This document shows, one piece after another, positions 17,028 to 25,653 of a DNA stretch of 49,776 nucleotides. Each line of letters starts with the position of its first letter. The first letter of the stretch is position 1. Source of the stretch: a virus. The position numbers and the translations under genes are program-made. Below the pieces are notes generated by a model. It made no database searches and was not told where the DNA came from. It saw only the letters and a program-made list of their open reading frames with translations. Location of the stretch: positions 1 to 49,776 of the IMG/VR virus record IMGVR_UViG_3300034082_000183. The stretch is one strand, 5' to 3'.

Positions 17028-17981
17028 TTAACCGTAGGCTGCGCCTGCTTGGCCACTTCTATCAGTTCCTACACCTGCTGTGTCACTTGCAACAACCCCT
17101 GTATTACTTATCAAGTTAGTTACATATCCACCGGATCCAGATCCTAATATAGCTTTGTCATTGCCATAAACTGCAGCCGGTGCTTGGAATCTACCGGTAG
17201 CTACAGTTGCTGTATCAGTAGCAACTACTCCGGTATTACTTACTAGATTAGTTATTGATTTATAACCTCCGGTACTTCCATTATATCCAAGTGCAAACAT
17301 AGCTTTGTCATTACCATAACCGGTAGCTGATGGATCATTTCTAGGAGAACCAACACCCGTTGTGTCACTAGCAACAACACCGGTGTTTGATACTTTGTTA
17401 GTTATACTTGTATAACCTTCACCAACATTACCAAATCCATATCCAAATATAGCTTTATCTGTTCCATATCCTGCGGCGGCTAATGCAAATCTAGCATAAC
17501 CAACACCTGTAGTATCACCTGCAACAACACCGGTGTTTGATACTAGGTTAGTAATTGATACAAAGGGAGGGTTAAAGTCAAGCCATCCATAACCAAATAT
17601 AGCCTTATCAGTGCCATAACATGCGGCTGCTAAATTACTTCTACGAGTGCCAACCCCTGTAGTATCTGTAGCTACAACACCTGTATTTGATACTTTGTTG
17701 GTCATTGCTACTACTCCAGAAAGTCCTGCGTTAGTAGTTCCATATCCAAATATAGCTTTATCTGTTCCATATCCTGCGGCTGCAAGAGTGCCTCTGCCGG
17801 TACCCACACCTGTTACGTCATTTCCAACTATCCCGGTGTTTGATACTAAATTGGTCATTGATAATCCAATCCACGCTCCTGAGTAGGTTAGACCGTATCC
17901 AAATATAGCCTTATTCCCTTGAGGTGGTTCAGGTGTTATTGCAACCCCAGCACCAAATGTTATTCCTGCTCCGATATCCAT
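17028..17981 (-). CDS. Six-repeat propeller-like virion protein C (divergent repeat type)
   Basis: 317 aa. The N-terminus MDIGAGITFGAGVAITPEPP is the same kind as in proteins A and B. The six repeats use another sequence, (D)KAIFGYG, a variable loop, then SITN(L/K)VSNTGVVA.DTTGVG..R..LAAA.YGT, about 50 residues each. The last repeat is shorter and ends the protein. The shared N-terminus but different repeat suggests a common attachment module carrying alternative propeller-type heads. A late box lies 19 nt upstream. This is probably a virion surface protein; the ligand is unknown. Confidence 0.65.
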   Translation of the reverse strand: MDIGAGITFGAGVAITPEPPQGNKAIFGYGLTYSGAWIGLSMTNLVSNTGIVGNDVTGVGTGRGTLAAAGYGTDKAIFGYGTTNAGLSGVVAMTNKVSNTGVVATDTTGVGTRRSNLAAACYGTDKAIFGYGWLDFNPPFVSITNLVSNTGVVAGDTTGVGYARFALAAAGYGTDKAIFGYGFGNVGEGYTSITNKVSNTGVVASDTTGVGSPRNDPSATGYGNDKAMFALGYNGSTGGYKSITNLVSNTGVVATDTATVATGRFQAPAAVYGNDKAILGSGSGGYVTNLISNTGVVASDTAGVGTDRSGQAGAAYG

Positions 17982-18000
17982 AATATGTTAACCTTTAACA

Positions 18001-18008
18001 TATTTATC
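18001..18008 (-). promoter_or_regulatory. Late-promoter-like box GATAAATA
   Basis: Minus-strand GATAAATA, 19 nt before the ATG of propeller-like protein C. It overlaps the 3' end region of the MazG gene. Confidence 0.65.
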
Positions 18009-18441
18009 AGATATCACCTTCTTTACGGTTTTCACTGTAAAACGCATCAAAACTTCCACCGGGATATCTACTCTCTAACTTACGAACATTCTCTGCAATA
18101 ACTTCATTTGGATCTAAATTCAACGCACGACAAGCATTAATCCAATACCACATAACATCACCCAACTCACGCTTTAAATGAAACACCTCTGCTTCTGTCA
18201 GTGGTTTGCCCTGAAAAAACATCTTCTTGGGCACTTCAATAAATTCTCCACATTCAGCCGCTAATCCAAGACAAGCTGTAAGTAAAAGTGGTACATTGAT
18301 ATCAGGACCATGTACACCATCACCAATGTAATTACCATCAAGTTCATCACACCGGTCCATGAATGTAGTCAAGTCATTGCTTGCCTTGCTGGTTACAGCT
18401 TCTACAAAATCTTTGTATTTGTTTAAATCAATATTACTCAT
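18007..18441 (-). CDS. mazG: MazG-like nucleoside triphosphate pyrophosphohydrolase
   Basis: 144 aa. The MazG/all-alpha NTP-PPase signature is clear. LLLTACLGLAAECGEFIEV carries the E63-x-x-E66 metal site, and HLKRELGDVMWYWINACRAL carries E92-x-x-D95. The enzyme hydrolyses (d)NTPs, or possibly (p)ppGpp-related nucleotides, to monophosphates. Phage MazG proteins are thought to adjust host nucleotide or alarmone pools. Its ATG overlaps the stop of the upstream 397-aa gene (TAATG), so the two are probably translated together from the sigma-70 promoter at 19667-19695. Confidence 0.85.
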   Translation of the reverse strand: MSNIDLNKYKDFVEAVTSKASNDLTTFMDRCDELDGNYIGDGVHGPDINVPLLLTACLGLAAECGEFIEVPKKMFFQGKPLTEAEVFHLKRELGDVMWYWINACRALNLDPNEVIAENVRKLESRYPGGSFDAFYSENRKEGDI

Positions 18442-19634
18442 TAAAATGCTTTCAAAATAATCATTTGGTCATTAAACCTACCATTAGGTGTTGTACTAAC
18501 TGCTTTAATATCTTTAAAATACTTACGTGCGGCCGGCTTACTACCCATAACTTCTTTAATCTGTTCACTAGGTTTACGTAATGTCTTTACTTCACTCTGT
18601 ACGGTATCAAATCCCAACAACGTGCTACCTTTAACTGTAAAGGTTTTACTATAGTCATCGGCAATGTAATGATGTAACTTACGTTTGGCAGTGTCATAGG
18701 CCCAAGCTTCACTTGCACCATGAAGCTTGATAGGACTGATACTTAACAAATCAAGTTTACTTGCAGTATCTTTGAATGTTTTAAGATACTTAAGTTTTGC
18801 TACAATCTTCTCCACAGGTACCGCCTTACGTGCCCTAGGAGCTTTTGCGGCTTTCTTAACACTAATGTAACTGTTCAAATCACTAATAACCAACTCAATA
18901 AACTTCACAATATTTTTTAATTGTGTTTTTGTTAGATGTTGATAACCCTGTACTAATTGACTATCTGTACCTTTCAATACTTCTTCAATTTCGTTCAGTT
19001 TCTTTTTCCATACATCGGTTAACAAACTGATATGTTGTGGCATTACATTCTTTTTAGCCACTTCATCAATTGGTCGTAATGTATGTTTAGATCCGGCACC
19101 TGATGTAATATATTCATCAAACAATCCTTCAAGTTCACCACCGGCTTCACGTGCTTTATCTTTTAAGATTTCCTGAATGTTAGGTCTTGCGGGAGTATCA
19201 GGTGCGCCTGTTGCTGATTGTTCAATAATTTGTGGCTTATGTATTGTTTCAAGCAAACGTTTGATTTCGTTTTGTAGTGTATCTGATTCGGTTTCAGATA
19301 GTTCTAGTCCACGTAATTCCATACGTGCTAACCAAGCTAGTGTGTTGATACATTCTTTCTCATCAATCTTACGCATGATTTTAGCCTCTTGTGGGCGTTC
19401 ACGTAGGTCTAAGTATTGTGATAAGAATTCTTTAGCATCTTTTTTACCATAGAAGCGACCATACCATGTGAAACTACGCATAAGTGCGACTCGGCGTCTA
19501 TCTGGATCGGGTTGTACGGCAAACATAGGTTCAGGACCTAAATATTCAGTGTCCGGGTCTCTGGGGTTAAGTGTCTTAACCTGTGAATAATCACTAGCTT
19601 TAATGATTTTACTTGCGGGTTTACGTGTTGCCAT
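18441..19634 (-). CDS. Conserved T4-like phage protein of unknown function (397 aa)
   Basis: 397 aa with AGGAG before the ATG and a near-consensus sigma-70 promoter. The N-terminal third has LMRSFTWYGRFYGKKDAKEFL and a helix-rich segment. The middle is Lys/Glu-rich helical (LTDVWKKKLNEIEEVLKG). The C-terminus has a well-conserved-looking block, SPIKLHGASEAWAYDTAKRK, then LHHYIADDYSKTFTVKGSTL and PAARKYFKDIKAV. I recall similar sequences in aquatic T4-like phages, annotated only as hypothetical. Because it is made early and coupled to MazG, a role in host takeover or nucleotide metabolism is possible but unproven. Confidence 0.65.
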   Translation of the reverse strand: MATRKPASKIIKASDYSQVKTLNPRDPDTEYLGPEPMFAVQPDPDRRRVALMRSFTWYGRFYGKKDAKEFLSQYLDLRERPQEAKIMRKIDEKECINTLAWLARMELRGLELSETESDTLQNEIKRLLETIHKPQIIEQSATGAPDTPARPNIQEILKDKAREAGGELEGLFDEYITSGAGSKHTLRPIDEVAKKNVMPQHISLLTDVWKKKLNEIEEVLKGTDSQLVQGYQHLTKTQLKNIVKFIELVISDLNSYISVKKAAKAPRARKAVPVEKIVAKLKYLKTFKDTASKLDLLSISPIKLHGASEAWAYDTAKRKLHHYIADDYSKTFTVKGSTLLGFDTVQSEVKTLRKPSEQIKEVMGSKPAARKYFKDIKAVSTTPNGRFNDQMIILKAF

Positions 19635-19666
19635 TAAGTTCTCCTAATTTTATAGCGCATTTGTGT

Positions 19667-19695
19667 ATTATAGCATATGTTCCATTTGTTGTCAA
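19667..19695 (-). promoter_or_regulatory. Strong sigma-70 promoter before the 397-aa/MazG genes
   Basis: Minus-strand TTGACA, 17-nt spacer, TATAAT, both full consensus. The bases after the -35 (ACAAATGG) match the block found at four promoters near 44-45.6 kb with one change. Confidence 0.85.
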
Positions 19696-19745
19696 CCGTG
19701 AGATTGACCCATTTTCTTATTCTATTTACTGAACAGTACATAAAC

Positions 19746-19753
19746 GATAAATA
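19746..19753 (+). promoter_or_regulatory. Late-promoter-like box GATAAATA, very close to the gp14 start
   Basis: Plus-strand GATAAATA with only 6 nt to the ATG at 19760. If used as a -10, transcription would begin at about the start codon. Confidence 0.5.
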
Positions 19754-19759
19754 ATAGAT

Positions 19760-21478
19760 ATGCCTAGACTCTCATTATATCACCCCACGAAATCAAATGA
19801 TTACCGTTTCTTTGATAAAACAATATCAGAGATGTTTACTGTTGGCGCCACTGATTTATATATTCACAAATACTTAGGACCAACAGATCAGGGTGCGAGT
19901 ATTGACTATACACAGCCACAATATGATTCATTAAATCCAACCAATATACAAGATTTATTATTTTTAGAGAATAGAGATAGAACGTATGATCCTAATATTT
20001 ATAGATTACGTGGTCATTATAATGTACAGAATTTAGATTTTGATTTAAGTCAATTTGGATTATTCTTAAACAATGACATTATCTTTATTACTGTTCATTA
20101 TAACGATATGATTGATTTAGTTGGTCGTAAGTTAATGGTTGGTGATGTATTAGAATTACCTCACTTATTAGATTATAATCCATTAAAAGAAACTATACCA
20201 GTTGCATTAAAAAGATTTTATCAGATTACTGATGGTAATTTTGCTAGTGAAGGATTTAGTCCTACATGGTATCCGCATTTATGGCGTATTAAATGTGAAC
20301 CATTAGTTGATAGTGAAGAATTTAGTCAGATATTATCTGAACCAATTAATCAAGATAATTACCTTGGATTATGGGATAGTAATAAAGTATATCCAGCTGG
20401 TTATAGTATTACATTTGGTGATAAGAATTATATATCTAAACAAGAAGTACCAATTGGTATTGTACCACCTAATACAGTATATTGGGAACTTGATCCTAAT
20501 CAAAATCTCAAAGATATTCTTGCTACATATAATAAAAATCTACAAATCAATAATGCTATACTTGAAGAAGCTGACAGATTAGTACCTAAGTCAGGTTATG
20601 ATAGAACTAATTTATATATTGTTCCTACATATGGTGTATATGAAAGTGATACTCAATTATCAGGTAAATATAATCAACCTGCTCCACCTATAAATGTTTT
20701 AGCTAACAATAATGGAGCTCCTGTTGTTGCAACTGGTGTGGTAGCAATAGTTCGTAGTCCTGCTTACAAAAATGCAAGTCCTATATTACGTATACCTAAA
20801 ACAACTGTACAAAGTATTTGGGATATGTCAGCAGACATGACATTTGATCCTTTAAGGGTTGCAAGACAGATAAACTTAGAGACAGCTACTATTGCACCAA
20901 CACTAATTGGCAATGGTTCAGGAGCAGTTGAAGGTGAGATAGTATTAACAGCATTGCCAACAGGGCCTATTACAGGACCATATGGTACATCAGATAATAC
21001 ATATGCTTTCGCCGATCAAAACCCAGAAGCTCCAAACTTTACAGGAACAGAACCATACGGTCCAGATACTATGGACTATCGAGCAGATACTGATCCACGA
21101 TTCCAATTCATTGCTCGTAGTAGTCCAAGAAGCTTTGGCTATACAACTGGCTATTTAGATGGCACTGCAGAAGCACCAAATGGATTCCCAACAGGGGCAG
21201 GAATTGCTTTCCCGCAAAATCCAGAAGTGGGTGCATACTTCTTACGTACAGATTATCTACCGCAAATTCTCTATCGTTGGGATGGTAGAATATGGGTTCG
21301 TATATCTAAAAATGTCAGAACGCCTACAGGATTCACTGAAACAGATTTGTCACAACAATCTAGCTTCATAAATAATAGTAATGTAACAATAACAACTGAT
21401 GGTACAAGTATACCACAGAAACAAGCATTGTCAACTATTTTGACAATAGCACCAGATCCAATTCCACCGGTAATATAA
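19760..21478 (+). CDS. 14: Neck protein gp14-like, with long C-terminal extension
   Basis: 572 aa against 256 in T4. The N-terminal 200 residues follow the gp14 layout: FTVGATDLYIHKYLGP, IQDLLFLENRDRTYDPNIYR, LDFDLSQFGLFLNNDIIFIT, then VGRKLMVGDVLELPHLLDYN and LWRIKCEPLVDSEEFS. The remaining part (about 240-570) is Pro/Thr-rich and holds a chitin-binding-like stretch (NYLGLWDSNKVYPAGYSITF, about 205-225) and a domain with YFLRTDYLPQILYRWDGRIW. It begins the plus-strand island and is followed 3 nt later by gp15. The protein joins gp13 at the head-tail connection. Confidence 0.75.
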   Translation: MPRLSLYHPTKSNDYRFFDKTISEMFTVGATDLYIHKYLGPTDQGASIDYTQPQYDSLNPTNIQDLLFLENRDRTYDPNIYRLRGHYNVQNLDFDLSQFGLFLNNDIIFITVHYNDMIDLVGRKLMVGDVLELPHLLDYNPLKETIPVALKRFYQITDGNFASEGFSPTWYPHLWRIKCEPLVDSEEFSQILSEPINQDNYLGLWDSNKVYPAGYSITFGDKNYISKQEVPIGIVPPNTVYWELDPNQNLKDILATYNKNLQINNAILEEADRLVPKSGYDRTNLYIVPTYGVYESDTQLSGKYNQPAPPINVLANNNGAPVVATGVVAIVRSPAYKNASPILRIPKTTVQSIWDMSADMTFDPLRVARQINLETATIAPTLIGNGSGAVEGEIVLTALPTGPITGPYGTSDNTYAFADQNPEAPNFTGTEPYGPDTMDYRADTDPRFQFIARSSPRSFGYTTGYLDGTAEAPNGFPTGAGIAFPQNPEVGAYFLRTDYLPQILYRWDGRIWVRISKNVRTPTGFTETDLSQQSSFINNSNVTITTDGTSIPQKQALSTILTIAPDPIPPVI

Positions 21479-21481
21479 TAT

Positions 21482-22858
21482 ATGGCAGCTTTCTTTTATG
21501 ATAATCAGGTCCGCAGATTTCTAATTCAATTTGGAAAAATCTTTAGTAATTGGTATGTTACTAAAGGTAAAGACCCGGCAGGTAATGAAATACTTGTTCG
21601 TGTACCAATTATGTATGGTGATTCAAGTAGACAAGCAAGTACTATTATTGCTAACAATAGTGCTAGCAATTTACCTAGCGCACCGTTAATCACTTATTAT
21701 ATTACTGCTTTAGAATACGATCAACGTAGAACACAAGATCCTACATTCATTGACAAGATACAAGTTCGTCAACGTAGTTACAATACAGAAACTCAAAGTT
21801 ATGAAACAGTGCAAGGGCAAGCATTTACTGTTGAAAGATTGATGCCTGTACCTTATACATTAAGAATGACTGTAGATTTGTGGACAACTAATTATAATCA
21901 AAAATTACAATTGATTGAACAATTAGGTACACTATTCAATCCTTCATTAGAAATACAAAGTACTGATAACTTTATTGATTGGACTTCACTATCAGTTGTT
22001 TACCAAGATGGTTTAACCTTCAGCAGTCGTAGCATACCACAAGGTACAGGTAATCCTATTGATGTAATGAGTTGGAAATTCTATATGCCTATATGGATTA
22101 GCAATGCGGCTAAACTTAAAAAGATGGGTGTTATTGAAAAGATTATAGCAAGTATATTCTCTGGTAAAGCACTAGATGATATACAGAATGATGATTTATT
22201 ATTAGGTACACGACAAAAGATTACTCCATATGGATACAAGTTACTATTGATAGGTAATAGTTTACAATTATTACCAGCTAATCAAGATTTTTATCCAAGC
22301 AATGAGGATTTAGATTTACCACCTAACCCTAATACAAGTTTGTATTGGTCAAGTCTATTGAATGTATACGGAACTGTAAGACCGGGTATTAGTCAGATAT
22401 GGTTACAGAATCCTTTTATGGACACTGAGATTGTAGGTACTATTGTGCCTGACCCAGTAGATGATAGATTATTGATATATGATATTGACCCAGATACCCT
22501 GCCTCAAAATACATTGGATCCTGTAGACAGCGTGATTAACCCATTAGTCACAGGACCAAATGCAGGGTTACCTCCCGCAGAAAATGGAATGCGTTACTTA
22601 ATAGTAGACAACATAGGTAGCGAAGGTGATACTACTATCGCATGGGGTAATGTAGTAGCATATGCCAATGATATTATTGAATATGATAGTTCTATGGGAG
22701 AATGGTTTGTATCATTTGATAGTGCCCAAGCTACTACAGTTGAATATGTTACCAATTTGACAACTAGCATACAGTATCGCTATGTTAATACCGAAGGTGC
22801 ATGGATGAAATCTTGGGAAGGCTGGTACGACCAGGGTGATTATAGTATTGTAATCTAA
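21482..22858 (+). CDS. 15: Tail sheath stabiliser/completion protein gp15-like
   Basis: 458 aa; T4 gp15 is 272. The start FFYDNQVRRFLIQFGKIFSN corresponds to the T4 opening GYFYNSSFRRY..., followed by RVPIMYGDSSRQAS and PLITYYITALEYDQRRTQDP. The core has PVPYTLRMTVDLWTTNYNQK, LQLIEQLGTLFNPSLEIQST, and DVMSWKFYMPIWISNAAKL, all characteristic of gp15. About 190 extra residues at the C-terminus include WVSFDSA and a short Trp-rich ending. The protein caps the contracted or extended sheath and tube and joins the tail to the neck. It is adjacent to gp14, as expected for a neck module. Confidence 0.85.
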   Translation: MAAFFYDNQVRRFLIQFGKIFSNWYVTKGKDPAGNEILVRVPIMYGDSSRQASTIIANNSASNLPSAPLITYYITALEYDQRRTQDPTFIDKIQVRQRSYNTETQSYETVQGQAFTVERLMPVPYTLRMTVDLWTTNYNQKLQLIEQLGTLFNPSLEIQSTDNFIDWTSLSVVYQDGLTFSSRSIPQGTGNPIDVMSWKFYMPIWISNAAKLKKMGVIEKIIASIFSGKALDDIQNDDLLLGTRQKITPYGYKLLLIGNSLQLLPANQDFYPSNEDLDLPPNPNTSLYWSSLLNVYGTVRPGISQIWLQNPFMDTEIVGTIVPDPVDDRLLIYDIDPDTLPQNTLDPVDSVINPLVTGPNAGLPPAENGMRYLIVDNIGSEGDTTIAWGNVVAYANDIIEYDSSMGEWFVSFDSAQATTVEYVTNLTTSIQYRYVNTEGAWMKSWEGWYDQGDYSIVI

Positions 22859-22876
22859 TTTACTTTATGCTATAAT
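22848..22876 (+). promoter_or_regulatory. Possible sigma-70 promoter with overlapping palindrome before the NUDIX gene
   Basis: TTGTAA, 17-nt spacer, TATAAT at 22871-22876. The -10 lies inside an inverted repeat TATGCTA/TAGCATA (22866-22887) that ends on the ATG. No ribosome-binding site is visible. Confidence 0.5.
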
Positions 22877-22886
22877 ATGTTAGCAT

Positions 22887-23303
22887 ATGAATAATATCTC
22901 AGCAGGCGTTTTCTTTTACGCTAAAAATACACAACGATTCCTATACTTACTTAGAACGGATAATAAAAATCCGGGCAATTGGGGAATACCAGGTGGTAAA
23001 ATAGAAAATGGTGAAACGTTACTTGTAGGTATTGAAAGAGAATGTACTGAAGAAATTGGGTACTTCCCAGATCATGCAAAACTAGTACCAATACAAAAGT
23101 TTGTTAATAATACATTCACATATCATACGTTTTTTTGCAAGATAGATGAAGAATTCATTCCAGTATTAAATTATGAACATTGTGGGTATGCTTGGGTAGG
23201 TGATAATCAATATCCTAAGCCATTGCATCCTGGGTTATTTAGTACAGTAAACTTTGATGTTGTACAGAAGAAATTAAAATCACTTACAAAAAAAGAGACC
23301 TAA
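22887..23303 (+). CDS. NUDIX hydrolase
   Basis: 138 aa. A complete NUDIX box is at residues 37-59: GKIENGE, seven residues, then RECTEEIGY (pattern G-x5-E-x7-REUxEExGU). The flanking sequences AGVFFYAKNTQRFLYLLRTD and GNWGIPGG are usual for the fold. The substrate cannot be told; candidates are oxidised dNTPs, ADP-ribose, NAD or capped RNA. It is the last gene of the plus-strand island and meets the minus-strand gene at 23314 across a shared terminator, with its stop codon in the hairpin loop. Confidence 0.88.
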   Translation: MNNISAGVFFYAKNTQRFLYLLRTDNKNPGNWGIPGGKIENGETLLVGIERECTEEIGYFPDHAKLVPIQKFVNNTFTYHTFFCKIDEEFIPVLNYEHCGYAWVGDNQYPKPLHPGLFSTVNFDVVQKKLKSLTKKET

Positions 23304-23312
23304 GTCTCTTTT
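23291..23312. terminator. Bidirectional terminator between convergent genes
   Basis: Stem AGAGAC/GTCTCT with a CTAA loop, flanked by A-runs on the left and T-runs on the right, so it works in both directions. It serves the NUDIX gene and the 103-aa gene. Confidence 0.85.
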
Positions 23313-23313
23313 T

Positions 23314-23625
23314 TTATTTTAGCAATTTTGCTATTGTATCAAATCCCAGTGATCCTATTACAACTCCGGCGCCCATCATCATCCATCGCCACTTTTCTAA
23401 AGCAGAGATTTTTTCAGACATTGCCTGATGTGCTGAAGAACTAGCGTCCTTCATGCCCTTTAACATCACTCTAGTATCATCGTTGTTTTTTACCATTTCA
23501 ACGTGTATATCTCTGATATCCGTTTTTATTTCACGAATATCATCGGTGATGTTTTGAACTTCTACCTGAAGAACTGCAATTTCGGTTTCAGTTTTTGGCA
23601 TTTTAATAGTTCTACCGGTTGCCAT
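23314..23625 (-). CDS. Coiled-coil protein with one C-terminal membrane segment (XhlA-like)
   Basis: 103 aa. Residues about 10-75 form a heptad-type coiled coil (TEIAVLQVEVQNITDDIREI, KTDIRDIHVEMVKNNDDTR). A single hydrophobic segment WMMMGAGVVIGSLGFDTIAK (about 81-100) and a Lys end follow. This layout resembles haemolysin XhlA-type proteins encoded beside phage lysis genes. A holin, pinholin or lysis accessory role is possible, but no endolysin is next to it. It starts 2 nt after the stop of the 461-aa virion gene. Confidence 0.55.
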   Translation of the reverse strand: MATGRTIKMPKTETEIAVLQVEVQNITDDIREIKTDIRDIHVEMVKNNDDTRVMLKGMKDASSSAHQAMSEKISALEKWRWMMMGAGVVIGSLGFDTIAKLLK

Positions 23626-23627
23626 GA

Positions 23628-25013
23628 TTAAGCACTAGCAATTACTACGATCGGATTAGGTTGACCGTTAGCCGCATTAGCAGCCGCCGCAGTATTGAAT
23701 GTAGCAATAATGTCAGGGTTAACACTATATGCAACAGCAGTACCTGTACCAGATCCTGAGGCAGTAGCAGTGAATGTAATACCTGTCATATTAGCCATTG
23801 CACCAACTGCTGTCCAGTTTGTTGTACCTGCACTGTAAATTGTGTAAACAGTACCTGCTGATAATGAACCGGCTGCAACTTGTGTTGGGAACACTTCAGA
23901 GTTATAGTCATTAATACTTGAAACATATGCTGTAGCAGAGGCTGCATCAGTAGACAAGATGTTCATTGTATTTGGTGTCAACGCTGTATTTGCAACGTTA
24001 GCAGTATAGCATTGTGCTGTTAAACCAGTTGTGCCGCCTGTTACTAGATATTTTGTTTTGCCTTTTTGACGAACAATAAAGCCAGCTTCATCATTTGCAT
24101 AAACAAATGCGGCTCCAGTTGAAGCTACGGCTGCATTTGCAACTAATTCAACTACATCTTGTTGTGCGTCTGGTGTACCAGTAGCACTTGACAAGTCAAC
24201 TTCAGCACCGCCCAATGTTGTAGAAACAGTAAATGCGGCGGCGTTTGCGATTGCTTTGACAAAGTAAACTTGACCAGAAACTAGACCACCTAAGTTAGCA
24301 GTAAATCTTACTGTTCCGTTGGCTAATAATGTTTGAGCATTACCTGAAGTACCAATGATGTTACCTGTATTTTGTGTATTAGCAACCGCAACTGTTGTTA
24401 ATCCTGGAACTGTGTTTGCAAAACCTATACTAGTGTAGTCTGTGCTACCATTAATGTTTGCGCTTGCTACCTGAATAGCAGAACCAACACTTAATGTATT
24501 AGCTAAATCAGTACCAATACCAGTTACATATGCAGTATTTGTAGCAGAATACAATGTACCTGTACCATTAATACCAATAGCAACACGTGTTAAGACTTGT
24601 TTACCAACAATACTAGTATTGCCACCAACTACACCGTATGTGTTAGCGTTAGTTGCAGGGAAGCCTGCACCACCGACTGGATTATTGAAGTAAGCATCAA
24701 CTACACCAACTGACATACTAACTGTTTGACTACTTGTGTCAGTTAATGTTGCCATAACTTGTGGTTGAACACTTAAATCTGTAGCAGATACATCAAATGT
24801 AGTGTTTGATAGTATTGAATTTATAAAATATGTAACACCTGCGGTTAGACCACCGACTGTAGTGGCTACTTGGAATGGCATTCCTTTAGCTACACCAACA
24901 GTTGGCGATGTTGTTAGATTTCCACCTGATATTGTAACGATACTGCCTGTAGCGGCTGTATCAGTAATTGTTAAGACTGCTTGAGCCTTTGCGATTTTTA
25001 GAGGACGTCCCAT
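23628..25013 (-). CDS. Repeat-rich virion adhesin-like protein (461 aa)
   Basis: 461 aa, Ala/Thr/Val/Asn-rich, with low Lys and almost no Cys. Beta-type modules repeat: VTISGGNLTTSPTVGVAKGM, GVTYFINSILSNTTFDVSAT, GQVYFVKAIANAAAFTVSTT, and TAYVTGIGTDLANTLSVGSA. The last is matched in the neighbouring protein at 25117-25635. The pattern G.TYF.N.I....F.VS recurs at least twice and resembles fibre-shaft or decoration modules. A late box lies 84 nt upstream. It is likely a structural surface protein; I recognise no family. Confidence 0.55.
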   Translation of the reverse strand: MGRPLKIAKAQAVLTITDTAATGSIVTISGGNLTTSPTVGVAKGMPFQVATTVGGLTAGVTYFINSILSNTTFDVSATDLSVQPQVMATLTDTSSQTVSMSVGVVDAYFNNPVGGAGFPATNANTYGVVGGNTSIVGKQVLTRVAIGINGTGTLYSATNTAYVTGIGTDLANTLSVGSAIQVASANINGSTDYTSIGFANTVPGLTTVAVANTQNTGNIIGTSGNAQTLLANGTVRFTANLGGLVSGQVYFVKAIANAAAFTVSTTLGGAEVDLSSATGTPDAQQDVVELVANAAVASTGAAFVYANDEAGFIVRQKGKTKYLVTGGTTGLTAQCYTANVANTALTPNTMNILSTDAASATAYVSSINDYNSEVFPTQVAAGSLSAGTVYTIYSAGTTNWTAVGAMANMTGITFTATASGSGTGTAVAYSVNPDIIATFNTAAAANAANGQPNPIVVIASA

Positions 25014-25097
25014 TTGATTTTCCTTTATAAAATTAGCGGGTTCTAGCCGCTACGCAGTGGGTAACTGCATAAACTTGCAGAATGCAAGTGTATTATA

Positions 25098-25105
25098 TAT
25101 TTATC
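25098..25105 (-). promoter_or_regulatory. Late-promoter-like box GATAAATA
   Basis: Minus-strand GATAAATA, 84 nt before the ATG of the 461-aa gene and just beyond the stop of the 172-aa gene. Confidence 0.5.
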
Positions 25106-25116
25106 TAAAAACTGTA

Positions 25117-25635
25117 TTATTGAGTACCTGTATTGGCATGTGGTGCACCAAGTTCAGTAATACTGAATTCAGATCCTGCGCCGCTACCAGTAGTAAGAAA
25201 CGCTACTACATTGCCTTGACCGCAATAAACACTATTGTAGGAGTCATTAGCAGAAAAAATTGCTGACTGCTGTGTAGCAATTGCATAAGGAACTCCCGCA
25301 TTGTTGAAAGTGTATGCAACATTTGATAGTGCTACACTTGCATTAGATGTTAGTGTTAAACTAGTAGCATTTGCAATACTTGATATAATTCCTACGGTTG
25401 TTCCGGTTGTGTTACCTATCCAAGCACCAACTGACAGTTGAGTATTAAATGCTGTCCCAACACCAGTGACTGTTGCACTGTTAGTTGCTGCCGTTGCTGT
25501 ACCAGTACCAGCTACTCTAGGATAACCTGTCACAAGGTGAACACCTACACCCGTAGTTGATATTCTAATCTTGTCCGTAGCAATATTTGCTGATTGTTGT
25601 GATACTGCATTGCCTGTATATACGTATGATGCCAT
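25117..25635 (-). CDS. Small adhesin-like virion protein (172 aa)
   Basis: 172 aa, Ala/Thr/Val/Asn-rich. It contains GTATAATNSATVTGVGTAFN followed by TQLSVGAWI, closely related to GIGTDLANTLSVGSAI in the 461-aa protein. The C-terminus reads ANDSYNSVYCGQGNVVAFLT and SEFSITELGAPH. It lies between the 461-aa gene and the long fibre, on the same strand, 18 nt after the latter's stop. I infer a short fibre, tip or decoration protein, with no family recognised. Confidence 0.55.
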   Translation of the reverse strand: MASYVYTGNAVSQQSANIATDKIRISTTGVGVHLVTGYPRVAGTGTATAATNSATVTGVGTAFNTQLSVGAWIGNTTGTTVGIISSIANATSLTLTSNASVALSNVAYTFNNAGVPYAIATQQSAIFSANDSYNSVYCGQGNVVAFLTTGSGAGSEFSITELGAPHANTGTQ

Positions 25636-25653
25636 TTTATTTTTCCTATTATT

